A program made the position numbers and the translations under genes. A stretch of 64,000 bases of DNA, taken from positions 245,147 to 309,146 of the forward strand of contig NZ_AP025318.1 of assembly GCF_036492835.1 (NCBI RefSeq), written 5' to 3'. Positions 53,556 through 63,080 of this stretch are shown piece by piece. The first letter of the stretch is position 1; each line of letters starts with the position of its first letter. The notes beneath the pieces were generated by a model. It worked only from the letters and a program-made list of their open reading frames with translations, ran no database searches and had not been told where the DNA came from. This DNA comes from Fulvitalea axinellae. Its GTDB lineage: Bacteria; Bacteroidota; Bacteroidia; Cytophagales; Cyclobacteriaceae.

Positions 53556-55100
53556 ATGGAGAAGGAGAAAGAGAATAATAAAAAAATAAAAAGGAGAAAC
53601 ATCCTGAAAGGGATGGTGGCCGTACCTGTTGTGGGCTTGGCTGCGTGGGAGTTGGATTATTTTTTCAGAAGACGAAAAAACAAAAAGCGTAAAGGTATTC
53701 CGTTCCAATTTCAGGAAGAAGAGAACCGGAGCGTGGACCGGAGCGAGATTATCAAAGTCGGGATTATCGGCGCCGGTATCCGCGGTACTCATTTGATGGA
53801 GGGTCTGGGGTTCGTGACGCCGGAACATATCGATAATCTGAAAAAACGATTGGAGAAAAATCCGGACGATACCCGCTACAAAAACTTTATGGAACAGCCC
53901 GATCTGGGCATCCGTATCACGGCCGTTTGCGACGTGTTTGACGTACATGCCGAGCGGGCCATGTTGGCGGCTTCCAACGCACATCGTGTAGGCAAAGACG
54001 GCAAATTGGAGAAACCGCCGAAGCGCTATCGCACTTATACGGAACTTTTGGACGATCCGGAGATTGATGCGGTAGTGATCGCCACGCCGGACCACTGGCA
54101 CGGCACGATGACTATTGAGGCGGCCAAGCGTGGCAAACACGTTTACGTGGAAAAGCCGATTACTTGGAAATTGGACGAGACTTATGCCGTCCGCGATGCC
54201 GTAAAGAAAAGCGGAATAGTATTCCAGCTCGGCCACCAAAACCGTCAGATCGACAGCTACCGTCGTGCGTCTCAGCTGGTAGATCGAGGAGCTTTGGGGA
54301 ATATTACCTTGATGGAAACCACGACAAACCGGAATTCGCCAAACGGCGCGTGGGTTTACCGAATCCATCCGGAAGCCAGCCCAAAGACGATCGATTGGGA
54401 TCAGTTTATCGGTCCTGCGCCTAAGCACGAATTCAGCAAGGAGCGCTTTTTCCGCTGGCGTTGTTGGTGGGATTACAGCACGGGCCTTATCGGCGATTTG
54501 TTTACGCACGAGTTTGACGTATTCAATCAGCTGATGAAGACGGGTATTCCGCATTCGGCCACCACTTCGGGCGGAATTTACCATTTCAAAGACGGCCGTA
54601 CCGTGCCCGACGTGATCCAGATCGCTTTGGAATTTCCTGAAAAGGACGTGACTATGCTTTATAGCGCCTCGCTGGCCAATGGCCATTATCGTGGCAAAAA
54701 AGTAATGGGTAGCGACGCCACCATCAATCTGGGAAGCCGGATGGAATTTATGGTGGACGGTAATTCCAAAAAATATCGTGACCTGCTGAAAAAAGGCGAT
54801 GTAAGCGCCTCTGAGCCAGCCTATATTTATGACCCGGTAAAAGGAATCGACGGTTTGAGTACGGCGACGGAACGCTATTTCGCCAAACGCGGGCTTTTGG
54901 CAACTACCCGTAAGGGCAAGAATTACTCGACACACTTCCTGCATATGAGCGAGTGGCTCGACGCCATCCGCGTCAACGGCGACACCAGCTGTAATATCGA
55001 CCGTGGTTTTGAAGAAGGTATCGCTACGCATATGGCTACGGCCGCTTACCATGAGCGCCGTACGGTGTTCTGGGACAAAGACAACGAAAAAATAGTTTAG
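53556..55100 (+). CDS. Gfo/Idh/MocA oxidoreductase, possibly exported
   Basis: The 514-residue protein begins with a very basic stretch (KENNKKIKRRNILKGMVAVP) and a short hydrophobic segment, which resembles a Tat-type or anchored signal (RRNILKG). The NAD(P) fold shows VGIIGAGIRGTHLM, DAVVIATPDHWHGTMTIEAA and HVYVEKPIT. Further parts GHQNRQIDSYRRASQLV, DWDQFIGPAPKHEF and WDYSTGLIGDLFTHEFDV agree with the Bacteroidota periplasmic branch. It is the second enzyme of this family in the cassette and may act at a different position or on a different glycoside. A terminator follows. Confidence 0.91.
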   Translation: MEKEKENNKKIKRRNILKGMVAVPVVGLAAWELDYFFRRRKNKKRKGIPFQFQEEENRSVDRSEIIKVGIIGAGIRGTHLMEGLGFVTPEHIDNLKKRLEKNPDDTRYKNFMEQPDLGIRITAVCDVFDVHAERAMLAASNAHRVGKDGKLEKPPKRYRTYTELLDDPEIDAVVIATPDHWHGTMTIEAAKRGKHVYVEKPITWKLDETYAVRDAVKKSGIVFQLGHQNRQIDSYRRASQLVDRGALGNITLMETTTNRNSPNGAWVYRIHPEASPKTIDWDQFIGPAPKHEFSKERFFRWRCWWDYSTGLIGDLFTHEFDVFNQLMKTGIPHSATTSGGIYHFKDGRTVPDVIQIALEFPEKDVTMLYSASLANGHYRGKKVMGSDATINLGSRMEFMVDGNSKKYRDLLKKGDVSASEPAYIYDPVKGIDGLSTATERYFAKRGLLATTRKGKNYSTHFLHMSEWLDAIRVNGDTSCNIDRGFEEGIATHMATAAYHERRTVFWDKDNEKIV

Positions 55101-55168
55101 TCTCTTTTTATTCCTTCACGGAAGCCCGGCAATAAGTCGCAGTTTCCGTCTTCCGATTTTTCATTCTC

Positions 55169-55198
55169 AAAAAACGCCTGAAAACGGGCGTTTTTTTT
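55169..55198 (+). terminator. intrinsic terminator closing the keto-sugar cassette
   Basis: AAACGCC pairs with GGCGTTT around a short loop with eight T. Confidence 0.85.
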
Positions 55199-55399
55199 AT
55201 TTTCGGAAAAATGATTTTATGGCAGTAAAGAAGGATTAAGAAATTGTTCTGTAAAGATTCGTATTTCGTTTTTGGTAAACGGCTTCAACTAGTTGGTAAT
55301 TATATTCAAATTCCGGGTAGAGTTTACAACTTTTCTATTATCCCTTCGTAAGGAATTTTAGTCAAAAAATTATCAAACGAATTCAATAACCAATTTTTC
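55199..55399. other. short AT-rich gap before the DoxX gene
   Basis: About 200 AT-rich bases with no gene or clear structure. Confidence 0.4.
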
Positions 55400-55762
55400 A
55401 TGAAAGCTTTTAAAATCATTTTCTGGATATCTACCCTGGCGCTGTCTGCCCTGATGCTGTTCTCGGCCTATATGTATTTCACGGATTACGAAATGGTGGC
55501 AAAATTATTCGTCAAGTTCGGCTACCCTTCGGCCATTGTTTATCCGTTGGCGGTGGCTAAGATACTGGGTGTTGTGGCTGTCATTAGCCGTAAATCCAAC
55601 TTGCTGAAAAACCTTGCCTATTTAGGATTTTTTATTGATTTGGTGTTGGCTATCATCGCTCATGTGCAAGTACAGGATGGACAACAGTCGGGAGCTATTA
55701 TGGGCTTGGTGTTAGTCTTGGTTTCTTATTTCTCGGAAAGAAAAGCCTTTGCGAAGGCATAA
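55400..55762 (+). CDS. DoxX-like small membrane protein
   Basis: The 120-residue protein has four membrane helices and the DoxX-like pattern (WISTLALSALMLFSAYMYF, VKFGYPSAIVYPLAVAKILGVVA, LAYLGFFIDLVLAIIAHV). DoxX-like proteins are common small membrane proteins with links to redox or oxidative stress, but a molecular role is rarely known. It is followed by a thioredoxin-like protein 110 bases later on the same strand, which gives a plausible redox pairing, not proven. Confidence 0.9.
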   Translation: MKAFKIIFWISTLALSALMLFSAYMYFTDYEMVAKLFVKFGYPSAIVYPLAVAKILGVVAVISRKSNLLKNLAYLGFFIDLVLAIIAHVQVQDGQQSGAIMGLVLVLVSYFSERKAFAKA

Positions 55763-55871
55763 GCCGAAAAGCGACAGGAAAAGAAGGTCGTAAGTGTGGG
55801 CTAAAGGTGTGCGAACCAAAAAAAAGCCTATTTTTACGGACGATTGTTTTTTTGTAAATATTGATTAGAAA

Positions 55872-56426
55872 ATGGCTTTAACACCATCGAATATGATGCC
55901 GTTGGGCACGGAGGCCCCGGCTTTTTCGCTTCCGGATACCGTATCGGGAAATGTGCTGACTTTGGATGAACTGGCTTCCGACAAAGCTACCGTGGTGATG
56001 TTTATCTGTAACCATTGCCCGTTTGTGAAGAATATTAACGAGGAGTTGGTACGCGTGGCTACCCGTTTCGGAAAAAGGGGAGTGTCGTTTGTCGCCATTA
56101 GCGCCAACGACGCTGAGAATTACCCTGAAGACGCTCCCGACAAGATGCGCCAAAGTGCGGAAGACAACAAGTACCCGTTCCCTTACTTGTACGACGAGGA
56201 CCAATCGGTGGCCAAAGCCTACGATGCCGCCTGCACGCCGGATTTCTACGTTTTTGACGGAGACAAGAAATGCGTTTACCGCGGTCGTTTTGACGAATCT
56301 ACGCCGGGTAACTCATTGCCTGTTACTGGCAATGACCTTAAAGTTGCGTTGGAGGCTGTACTGGAAGGCAAGCCTGTGGAAGGCGAACAACTTCCGAGTA
56401 TGGGCTGTAATATAAAGTGGAAATAA
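55872..56426 (+). CDS. thioredoxin-fold peroxiredoxin-like protein
   Basis: The 184-residue product has an AhpC/TSA-type opening (GTEAPAFSLPDTVSGNVLTLDE) and an active-site-like FICNHCPFVK with C-N-H-C where thioredoxins have C-x-x-C. Further are VSFVAISANDAENYPEDAP, LYDEDQSVAKAYDAACTPDFYVFD and the closing PSMGCNIKW. This is the common thioredoxin family protein of Bacteroidota and other groups that pairs with reductases of unknown partners. No signal peptide is visible, so it is probably cytoplasmic. Confidence 0.93.
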   Translation: MALTPSNMMPLGTEAPAFSLPDTVSGNVLTLDELASDKATVVMFICNHCPFVKNINEELVRVATRFGKRGVSFVAISANDAENYPEDAPDKMRQSAEDNKYPFPYLYDEDQSVAKAYDAACTPDFYVFDGDKKCVYRGRFDESTPGNSLPVTGNDLKVALEAVLEGKPVEGEQLPSMGCNIKWK

Positions 56427-56455
56427 GTGAGGCGGAGTTTCTGCCCAGTTTTCTC

Positions 56456-56494
56456 AAAAACGGTTCGCATGCTAAATATGCGAACCGTTTTTTT
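56456..56494 (+). terminator. bidirectional terminator after the thioredoxin-like gene
   Basis: AAAAACGGTTCGCAT pairs perfectly with ATGCGAACCGTTTTT. It lies between the thioredoxin-like gene and the convergent PID-CTERM gene. Confidence 0.9.
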
Positions 56495-56505
56495 ATACGG
56501 TCATT

Positions 56506-56718
56506 TTACAATTTTTCCGAACCCTTTTTCGCTTCTCGCACTTTTTTGATGCCTAACCCTATTCCCGCTCCTACAAGTAATCCTACGCCACCGTCTATCG
56601 GAACATTGGGTGAGGGCGGATCGTCTGGATCATTTGGTAGACCTGGACCCAGTTGGGAAAAGGCGTTTGTTGATGGTAACAATAAACAAATGAAAGATAT
56701 AAGTATGAGTTTTTCCAT
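56506..56718 (-). CDS. small PID-CTERM sorting-domain protein
   Basis: The ATG at 56718 gives 70 residues; a longer frame upstream would add 26 residues of no clear use. There is a signal peptide (MEKLILISFICLLLPSTNAF), a short Pro/Asp-rich linker (LPNDPDDPPSPNVP), then PIDGG followed by the hydrophobic VGLLVGAGIGLGI and a basic end (KKVREAKK). This tripartite tail is the PID-CTERM sorting signal known in Bacteroidota and tied to exosortase-type processing. There is almost no passenger, so the gene makes little more than the signal. It lies divergent from the large T9SS protein. No exosortase is in the window. Confidence 0.85.
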   Translation of the reverse strand: MEKLILISFICLLLPSTNAFSQLGPGLPNDPDDPPSPNVPIDGGVGLLVGAGIGLGIKKVREAKKGSEKL

Positions 56719-56902
56719 ACTAAACAATATGTGTGTTGGAGTAGTGAGCAAGTCATATGTTTTATGACAGATTTGTAATATATAACATATAAACAAAAAA
56801 ATAAATCTTTCTATATTTCTTCAATATTTGTTTCTTTGACTTTACTAAAACAATCTTACACATTTTATAATCACGCACTTACAGCGAAAAACCATACAAT
56901 AA

Positions 56903-59900
56903 ATGAAACAATATTACTTTCTGAGCCTTGGTCAGAGGGCTCGAGTTGTTTTGTCAAATAAAATATTGCTTTGTTTATTTTTTGCAATAATAACATCGAA
57001 TGTGTTCGCGCAAGGAGCTTCCGAAGTTTTGAAGTGGAAATATCAATCTTCCGGTACTGGGAACTGGTCTGATGAAAGCCGCTGGCTAAAGGAAGACGGA
57101 AGCCCGGCGAATAGGGTTCCAGACGCAAATGACATTGTACTAATCGACGATGGAGAATATTGGTCCAGTAGCGGGGGCACCATAGTGATCGATCAGGACG
57201 CCGAATGCCTGAGAGTGGTTTCGGGAACCCATTACATTATCATTTGGCCAACAAATCGCAGTGTGACACTCTCAATAAGTGCCGGGGTCAATTTTGTGGT
57301 CTCGGATAATTTCACAGCGGAGAGAAGTAACCCCGATAATTGGCTTGGGATTTCTATGGAGCAGAATTCATCTTTTCGCACGGGGACCCTTGACGGTTCC
57401 GGACCTCACCTGTCCAGCTTCAGTTTAAAGTCGGGGACTTCGGTAGAGTATCGTCCTTCGGCGGATATGACTTTGCCTACTCCCACTCACCAAGACGGAA
57501 ACAAGGCTTACGAATCACTCACTATCCATCCCACTTCGGATGCTACCGTTTCTATTCAGGAAGAATTGCATGTGTATGATACATTTGGGACAAATGGGAG
57601 CCTGACGCTCGCTTTGGGTACCAACAGGATGAATATCTGGGATGACTGGGAAGGTGAAAGCAAATTGGTGAGCAGTGACGCTGGAGGAGCTCTGGCATTT
57701 AAGGGAAACGCTCACCAGACTGTAGGGCAAAAGCATAGGATCTCTAGGCTGAGTTTGGAGAAAAACCGAAAAAATAAAAAACTCACTTTTCTGGATTCAC
57801 TTACGATAACCAAAGAACTCCAATTGGTAAAAGGCAAATTGGTGACAAATGGCAAAACTCGTCTTTTCGCCGATGAAAACGGTTATGCGATAGTGCCCAA
57901 GATTGATAATACTTCCAAAGTCAGTGTGAATGGAGATATTATAGTCGATCGGTATTTCAGGAGGCATGGCGTATCGGACCGGCCGTCGGCTTGGTACCGA
58001 TTCGGTCCAGTCGTAACTGGGGCGACGTTGCAGAAGTGGAAAGACGAGTTTGAGATAGTGGTACGCAACGGAACCAGCAATGTCCGTTCGTTTAGCGAGA
58101 AACTTTTTGGGGACAATAGGAACGTTGATTCCTCGATTAAGTATTGGCAAAACATAACGGACCTATCTGGAAACCTGGCGCCAGGCAGTGGTTTAGCTGT
58201 CTATTTGTACAACTCGGAAATCAAAGACGGAATATTTTCCTTTTCGGAAAAAGGGACTTTGGCAATTGGTGATATAGAGGTTGCGACTTCCCTCTCGGAT
58301 AGTCCGTTGACTTACGGGTTCAATATGCTTTCCAATCCTTACGCATGCCCTGTATCTTGGAAAAGCCTCTTGCAAGCGCAATCCACGCCATCTGATTGGG
58401 ATAATGTCGCTTACGTCTGGGATACGCAGTCGGGAACTTACCGTATGTTGGTGGGGCAGGGCGGAAACTCCAGCAGTATTGACGATAATATCAATAACTA
58501 CGGCGACCGGTTTAACGTAACCGACGATAAGATTGGGCCAGGTCAGGCTTTTCTTGTCTATCGCTGGGCTTTTGGAGCTGGACAAACGTTTCGCTTTTCC
58601 GAATCGGCCAAAGTGACGGATAACGATGTCCCGCAATATCGGAGAGGTTCAAGTTCGGAAGCCGACGATCAGGTTGTCAATATCGTATTGGACGATAACA
58701 AAGGTCATTTCTCCGCCATGATGTTACATTTTGGCAATGGATATACTAAGGATTTCCGCAGGAACGAGGACGTCAAAGGTTTCGGAGGCGCAAGGGTGTC
58801 GCTGGTCTCTGTAACGGAGGGGACACCGCGCGGAGCGAAGACCAAAGTGCAGACGGTTGTAAATAATATGCCTTACCCTCAGGGCGACTCCACTGTGGCT
58901 CTTGGTATGTCGGTTAGCAAAACAGGTATGCATAAGCTGGTGTTCAGAAGGACTGAAAACCTGAAAAACAGCCAGGCGGTACATGTTTATGACAAATATC
59001 TTGATGTTTTAGTGGACACTAAACCCGTAAAGGAATATTCCTTTGAGGTTAGCAAAGATCCGGATTCTTGGCAACCGGACCGTTTTGAGGTTCGCCTTTC
59101 CAAGCTTGACGTTGTTGATGGGATCGATTTGTCCAGCCCTGAGAGCATGGTGACGGGACAAGGCAGAACGGTGGAAGTTCCAGTCTCGGTTTCCGGTTTT
59201 TCGGATGTAAGGGAGTTTTCATTGGAACTGGAATGGGAAGCGCCGGCTTTGGATTTTAAGGAAATGGAAATCGCCTTGGACGGCGAATTAGAATTGAATA
59301 AATCCGAAGTTGCTACCGGGAAATTAGGGATATTATGGAAATCTAATGACGGTGAAAATATAAACTGTCCGGACGGTGATGATTTGTTCAAATTGAAGTT
59401 TTCCGTACTGGACTCCGCTCCTGAAAATGCAGAGCTTAGAATTGTTGGCGGAACGGCCAAAGCCCTGACTTCGATAAGCAAAAAAGAAGGCGAGGCTTCC
59501 ATTGATCTGGATAATACGAAATTCACCATACGCAGAATAACACCGTTCCAGGCGTCTGTCGATAACGATAAGTTGGATATAATCTGGGATTGGAGCCTGA
59601 ACGGAGAAAAGCAGGAATCCGTCTCAGGAACTTTTGGCGCGAAGCCTCTCGTGGGCGAACACTTGGCCGTTAAGGCTACTGTAAACGCTGAGACCGATGA
59701 AATGCCCTCGGTAAAAGACTTGATCTTGCTTCGTCGCCATTTGTTGGGAATCAGTGGCCTGACAAACGGAGCGTCGGTTTACGCCGGCGATATGAACGGG
59801 GACGGAAAATTAACCACAAAAGATATCGCCGACATTCGGTCCGAGATATTGGGATCCGGAGCAAAAGGCGAATGGGAAGCGATCCCTTCCGAAGAATTGA

Positions 59901-60691
59901 AAAAAGCCCGTGTCGGATTGATTTCCGAAGTGGATACGGTTTTTGAAAAAATTGTGGGAACGGAAGCCCAAACGGTAGATTTTACGGCGATCCGTAAGGG
60001 AAAAGTGGATAACAACACTCAATCCAGAACAGGAACGGAGCCTTTGAATATCAGTTACGGATCTGTGGAAATTGACCAGGACGGACTGATTGCCGTGCCT
60101 TTGGTTTTTGAAGGCGGAGAGGAAGTGATTGGCGCGCAGTTTTCTTTGGCTTGGGAAAAGGATGTTTTTGATCTTTTACAAGTGGACAATAATCGTGAAG
60201 GTTTATTGGACTATAGACTGGAAGATGGAAAGCTGTCATTGGTTTGGAACGAATCTTACGAAACCACTCACGGTGAGAATTTGGTGACTTTACGTTTTAG
60301 GTCGAAACAGCAAAAAAACCGGAAAATCCCTGAAGTAACGCTGGATACCGAAAGCGTGAATCCTTTGGTTGTTTTTAATGATTTAAGTTCCAATCCTCTA
60401 AAAATTAAATTTGAAAACGGCGATTTGGAAGGTGTGGCGGTAACTGTCGGTCCGAATCCGTTTAACGACTTTGTCCGGTTCAAAATCTCCGGTCATTCTG
60501 GCGAAACCGCCGTGATTACACTTTTTGACAGAAGCGGAAAAGTGGTAGGTTATAAGTCCGGAAAATTGGAAAATGGACGGGACCAGATAGAGTGGAGTGG
60601 ATTTGAAGATATGAGACTGCCCGCTGGTGTTTATCTGTACAAAGTGGAAGTCGGTAGCGATGTGTATAACGGGAAAGTTATTTCGCAATAA
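56903..60691 (+). CDS. large T9SS-secreted protein with cohesin-like and dockerin-like parts
   Basis: The 1262-residue product has a signal peptide (ILLCLFFAIITSNVFAQ), then a G8-like/beta-rich region (GTGNWSDESRWLKEDG, RVPDANDIVLIDDGEYW). From about 720 to 870 lies a cohesin-like sandwich (VDGIDLSSPESMV, GQGRTVEVPVSVSGF), then dockerin-like helices with the calcium-type loop YAGDMNGDGKLTTKDIADI near residue 960, then a second cohesin-like sandwich (SYGSVEIDQDGLIAVPLVF, VIGAQFSLAWEKDVF), and a type A T9SS sorting domain (VGPNPFNDFVRFKI, PAGVYLYKVEVGSDVYNGKVI). It is probably displayed or released as an adhesin or scaffold. The partner is unknown. Confidence 0.9.
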   Translation: MKQYYFLSLGQRARVVLSNKILLCLFFAIITSNVFAQGASEVLKWKYQSSGTGNWSDESRWLKEDGSPANRVPDANDIVLIDDGEYWSSSGGTIVIDQDAECLRVVSGTHYIIIWPTNRSVTLSISAGVNFVVSDNFTAERSNPDNWLGISMEQNSSFRTGTLDGSGPHLSSFSLKSGTSVEYRPSADMTLPTPTHQDGNKAYESLTIHPTSDATVSIQEELHVYDTFGTNGSLTLALGTNRMNIWDDWEGESKLVSSDAGGALAFKGNAHQTVGQKHRISRLSLEKNRKNKKLTFLDSLTITKELQLVKGKLVTNGKTRLFADENGYAIVPKIDNTSKVSVNGDIIVDRYFRRHGVSDRPSAWYRFGPVVTGATLQKWKDEFEIVVRNGTSNVRSFSEKLFGDNRNVDSSIKYWQNITDLSGNLAPGSGLAVYLYNSEIKDGIFSFSEKGTLAIGDIEVATSLSDSPLTYGFNMLSNPYACPVSWKSLLQAQSTPSDWDNVAYVWDTQSGTYRMLVGQGGNSSSIDDNINNYGDRFNVTDDKIGPGQAFLVYRWAFGAGQTFRFSESAKVTDNDVPQYRRGSSSEADDQVVNIVLDDNKGHFSAMMLHFGNGYTKDFRRNEDVKGFGGARVSLVSVTEGTPRGAKTKVQTVVNNMPYPQGDSTVALGMSVSKTGMHKLVFRRTENLKNSQAVHVYDKYLDVLVDTKPVKEYSFEVSKDPDSWQPDRFEVRLSKLDVVDGIDLSSPESMVTGQGRTVEVPVSVSGFSDVREFSLELEWEAPALDFKEMEIALDGELELNKSEVATGKLGILWKSNDGENINCPDGDDLFKLKFSVLDSAPENAELRIVGGTAKALTSISKKEGEASIDLDNTKFTIRRITPFQASVDNDKLDIIWDWSLNGEKQESVSGTFGAKPLVGEHLAVKATVNAETDEMPSVKDLILLRRHLLGISGLTNGASVYAGDMNGDGKLTTKDIADIRSEILGSGAKGEWEAIPSEELKKARVGLISEVDTVFEKIVGTEAQTVDFTAIRKGKVDNNTQSRTGTEPLNISYGSVEIDQDGLIAVPLVFEGGEEVIGAQFSLAWEKDVFDLLQVDNNREGLLDYRLEDGKLSLVWNESYETTHGENLVTLRFRSKQQKNRKIPEVTLDTESVNPLVVFNDLSSNPLKIKFENGDLEGVAVTVGPNPFNDFVRFKISGHSGETAVITLFDRSGKVVGYKSGKLENGRDQIEWSGFEDMRLPAGVYLYKVEVGSDVYNGKVISQ

Positions 60692-60942
60692 AATCTGTAG
60701 CGTTTGGTAACGCAAAACGGAGGGAAATCCCATAGGTAACAATTGTTCGGCAGTACGTTTAAACGTCTGCCGAATTAATTTTAATATCAAGAATGTTCGT
60801 CCTTATTGGGCATTTGGACACGGAGTTTGGATAGGAAGCGAAATGTTCGGAATATCTCTTTCGGAATCATTTTAATCTTTTTGTCGCTGGCCGTTTAATG
60901 GGTGAAAAATACCCCCTACGGTAGCTATAAGCTTTTTTTATT

Positions 60943-62835
60943 ATGTGTTTTTCAAAATTGCTTTCGTTTAGGGAAAGAAATTCATCACGGTTCTCCGGAA
61001 AGAATTTTCTCCAGATGGCCGTGTTGCTTTCACTTTTGAATTTTAAGGACGCCGAAGCCCAAAAAAAGGAAAAGCCGAACGTGATCATTATTTATACCGA
61101 TGATCAGGGCACGCTGGATTTGGGGTGCTATGGGGCCAAAGATCTCGCCACGCCGAATATTGACCGCATCGCCCGAGACGGGATCCGGTTTACGCAGGGT
61201 TATGTAGCGGCTTCGTTGTGCGCTCCGTCCCGGGCTTCGTTACTTACGGGAAAAACGCCTTTGGACGCTGGGGTGGACGGTAACGTTTCGTCTATGGAAG
61301 GCCATGCCGGAATGCCGGCTTCCGAATATACGATGGCCGAAATGATGCGAGACGTCGGTTATGCGACAGGTCATGTAGGGAAATGGCATTTGGGATATAC
61401 GAAGGAAACGATGCCCAACGGCCAAGGCTTCGATTATTCGTTTGGTCATATGGGCGGTTGTATCGATAACTATTCCCATTTTTTCTATTGGTCGGGTCCG
61501 AACCGTCATGATTTGTGGCGCAACGGAAAAGAGGTTTTTTACGACGGCCAATTCTTCGGCGATTTGATGGTGGACGAAGTCAATAACTTCGTGAAACAGA
61601 ACCGGAAAAAGCCGTTTTTTATGTATTGGGCTATCAATATGCCCCACTATCCGTATCAGCCGACGGAAAAATGGCGGAAGCATTACAAAGATATGCCGAT
61701 GCCCCGCCGGGATTACGCCGCGTTTGTCTCTACACTTGACGAACGGATAGGAAAGGTATTGGACTATCTTGAGAAAGCGGGCCTTAGGGAGAATACGATC
61801 GTGATTTTCCAGTCCGACCACGGGCATTCCGCCGAAGTCCGGGCTTTTAACGGAGGTGGCTGGTCCGGTCCGTATAGAGGGGCGAAGACCAGCTTATTCG
61901 AAGGCGGTATCCGTGTTCCGACAATCATCAGCTGGCCGGCGAAATTAGCCAAAGGGGAAACCCGAGACCAAATGACCGTAAACACTGATTGGATGCCGAC
62001 TTTGGCTTCGCTCTGCGATATAGATTTGCCGGAAGCCGGAAGGGTCGGAAAGGACATTTCGCCCGTGCTTTTCGACAAAACGGCGCAAAGTCCGCATGAT
62101 CGTTTTCATTGGGAACTTGGCGCTCAGTGGGCCGTAAGGGAAGGCGACTGGAAACTTGTCGGGAATCCGAAAGACCCGACTGCGCCGGAATCGTTGGACG
62201 AGGAGAAGGACCGCCTGTTTCTGGTGAATTTGGCGGATGATATTTCCGAAAAGAAGAACTTGGCTTCGGCTAGGCCGGACATAGTTGGGCGTCTTAAAAA
62301 AGTGCATTTGGAATTGGGTGTGGCCAAGGATATGCCCGATGCGAAAGTTCGTGAGCCTAAGAAACATCTTGCGTATTCGGTGCCGGTTGAGTCTGCGACA
62401 CCGCCTTCCAGAAAATACGCCGGAATGTCCGGGAAGTGGACATTGACCGATGGGATTCTCGCTTTTCCGAATACTGGCGACAAAGCTTGGCAGGGATATG
62501 AGGCTTCGGATCTGGAAGCCACATTTGATCTGGGCGAAATCAAGAAAGTTGATGAAATGAGAATCGGTTTTCTGGCGGATTATGAGCAATGGGTTTTCCC
62601 TCCCAAAAGCGTACAGGTTGAGATTTCGGAAGATGGAAAGAGCTATAAAACCTTCGGCAAAACCCTGAAAACCGACACCGAAGCGCCACGTTCCATTAAG
62701 CGTGTCAATATCCCATTGAAAGGAAAAGCAAGGTATATGAGAATCAGAATCGAGTCGCAGAAGCTATGTCCGAAATGGCATAAGGGTTCAGGAAATCCGG
62801 CTTGGATGTTTGTGGACGAGATAGAGCTGGAATAA
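60943..62835 (+). CDS. S1-family sulfatase with discoidin-like C-terminus
   Basis: The 630-residue enzyme has a hydrophobic N-terminal signal region (FLQMAVLLSLLNFKDAEAQ) and the sulfatase core: NVIIIYTDDQGTLDLGCYG with metal Asp53 and Asp54, and SLCAPSRASLLTG with Cys93, the residue turned into formylglycine by a maturation enzyme. GHVGKWHLGY and SDHGHSAEVRAFNGGG supply further metal and sulfate residues. The last 130 residues are an F5/8-type discoidin-like sandwich (EASDLEATFDLGEI, VQVEISEDGKSYKTFGKT, RYMRIRIESQ, PAWMFVDEIEL). It removes sulfate from a sulfated glycan, probably algal or animal, in the periplasm or outside. No other PUL genes are next to it. Confidence 0.95.
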   Translation: MCFSKLLSFRERNSSRFSGKNFLQMAVLLSLLNFKDAEAQKKEKPNVIIIYTDDQGTLDLGCYGAKDLATPNIDRIARDGIRFTQGYVAASLCAPSRASLLTGKTPLDAGVDGNVSSMEGHAGMPASEYTMAEMMRDVGYATGHVGKWHLGYTKETMPNGQGFDYSFGHMGGCIDNYSHFFYWSGPNRHDLWRNGKEVFYDGQFFGDLMVDEVNNFVKQNRKKPFFMYWAINMPHYPYQPTEKWRKHYKDMPMPRRDYAAFVSTLDERIGKVLDYLEKAGLRENTIVIFQSDHGHSAEVRAFNGGGWSGPYRGAKTSLFEGGIRVPTIISWPAKLAKGETRDQMTVNTDWMPTLASLCDIDLPEAGRVGKDISPVLFDKTAQSPHDRFHWELGAQWAVREGDWKLVGNPKDPTAPESLDEEKDRLFLVNLADDISEKKNLASARPDIVGRLKKVHLELGVAKDMPDAKVREPKKHLAYSVPVESATPPSRKYAGMSGKWTLTDGILAFPNTGDKAWQGYEASDLEATFDLGEIKKVDEMRIGFLADYEQWVFPPKSVQVEISEDGKSYKTFGKTLKTDTEAPRSIKRVNIPLKGKARYMRIRIESQKLCPKWHKGSGNPAWMFVDEIELE

Positions 62836-62866
62836 TTCGGATAAAGAGAATACGACTAAACTCTAA

Positions 62867-62910
62867 CGGAATCAGGCGCGGTGATTGACTAAGCCTGGTT
62901 CCGTTTTTTT
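62867..62910 (+). terminator. intrinsic terminator after the sulfatase
   Basis: CGGAATCAGGC pairs with GCCTGGTTCCG with one mismatch, then seven T. Confidence 0.8.
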
Positions 62911-63080
62911 GTTTCTGAAATATTGAAAAAATCACACTTCATATTTTTGGTTATCAGAGGGTTAGAAAGGTGTGATGTGAGTTTTAGAAAATAAGGTACT
63001 CTTATTGTTATCATGGATAAGTTGAAGCCATTCACTTGAGTGGTAGGCAGGAAATCCAATAAAAATTATAACCAATAAGA

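Noticed and set aside
53493-55052. Long minus-strand open frame of 519 codons opposite the second Gfo/Idh/MocA gene
   Set aside because: It is the antisense of a clear oxidoreductase with NAD-fold and EKP motif; the antisense product shows no domain.
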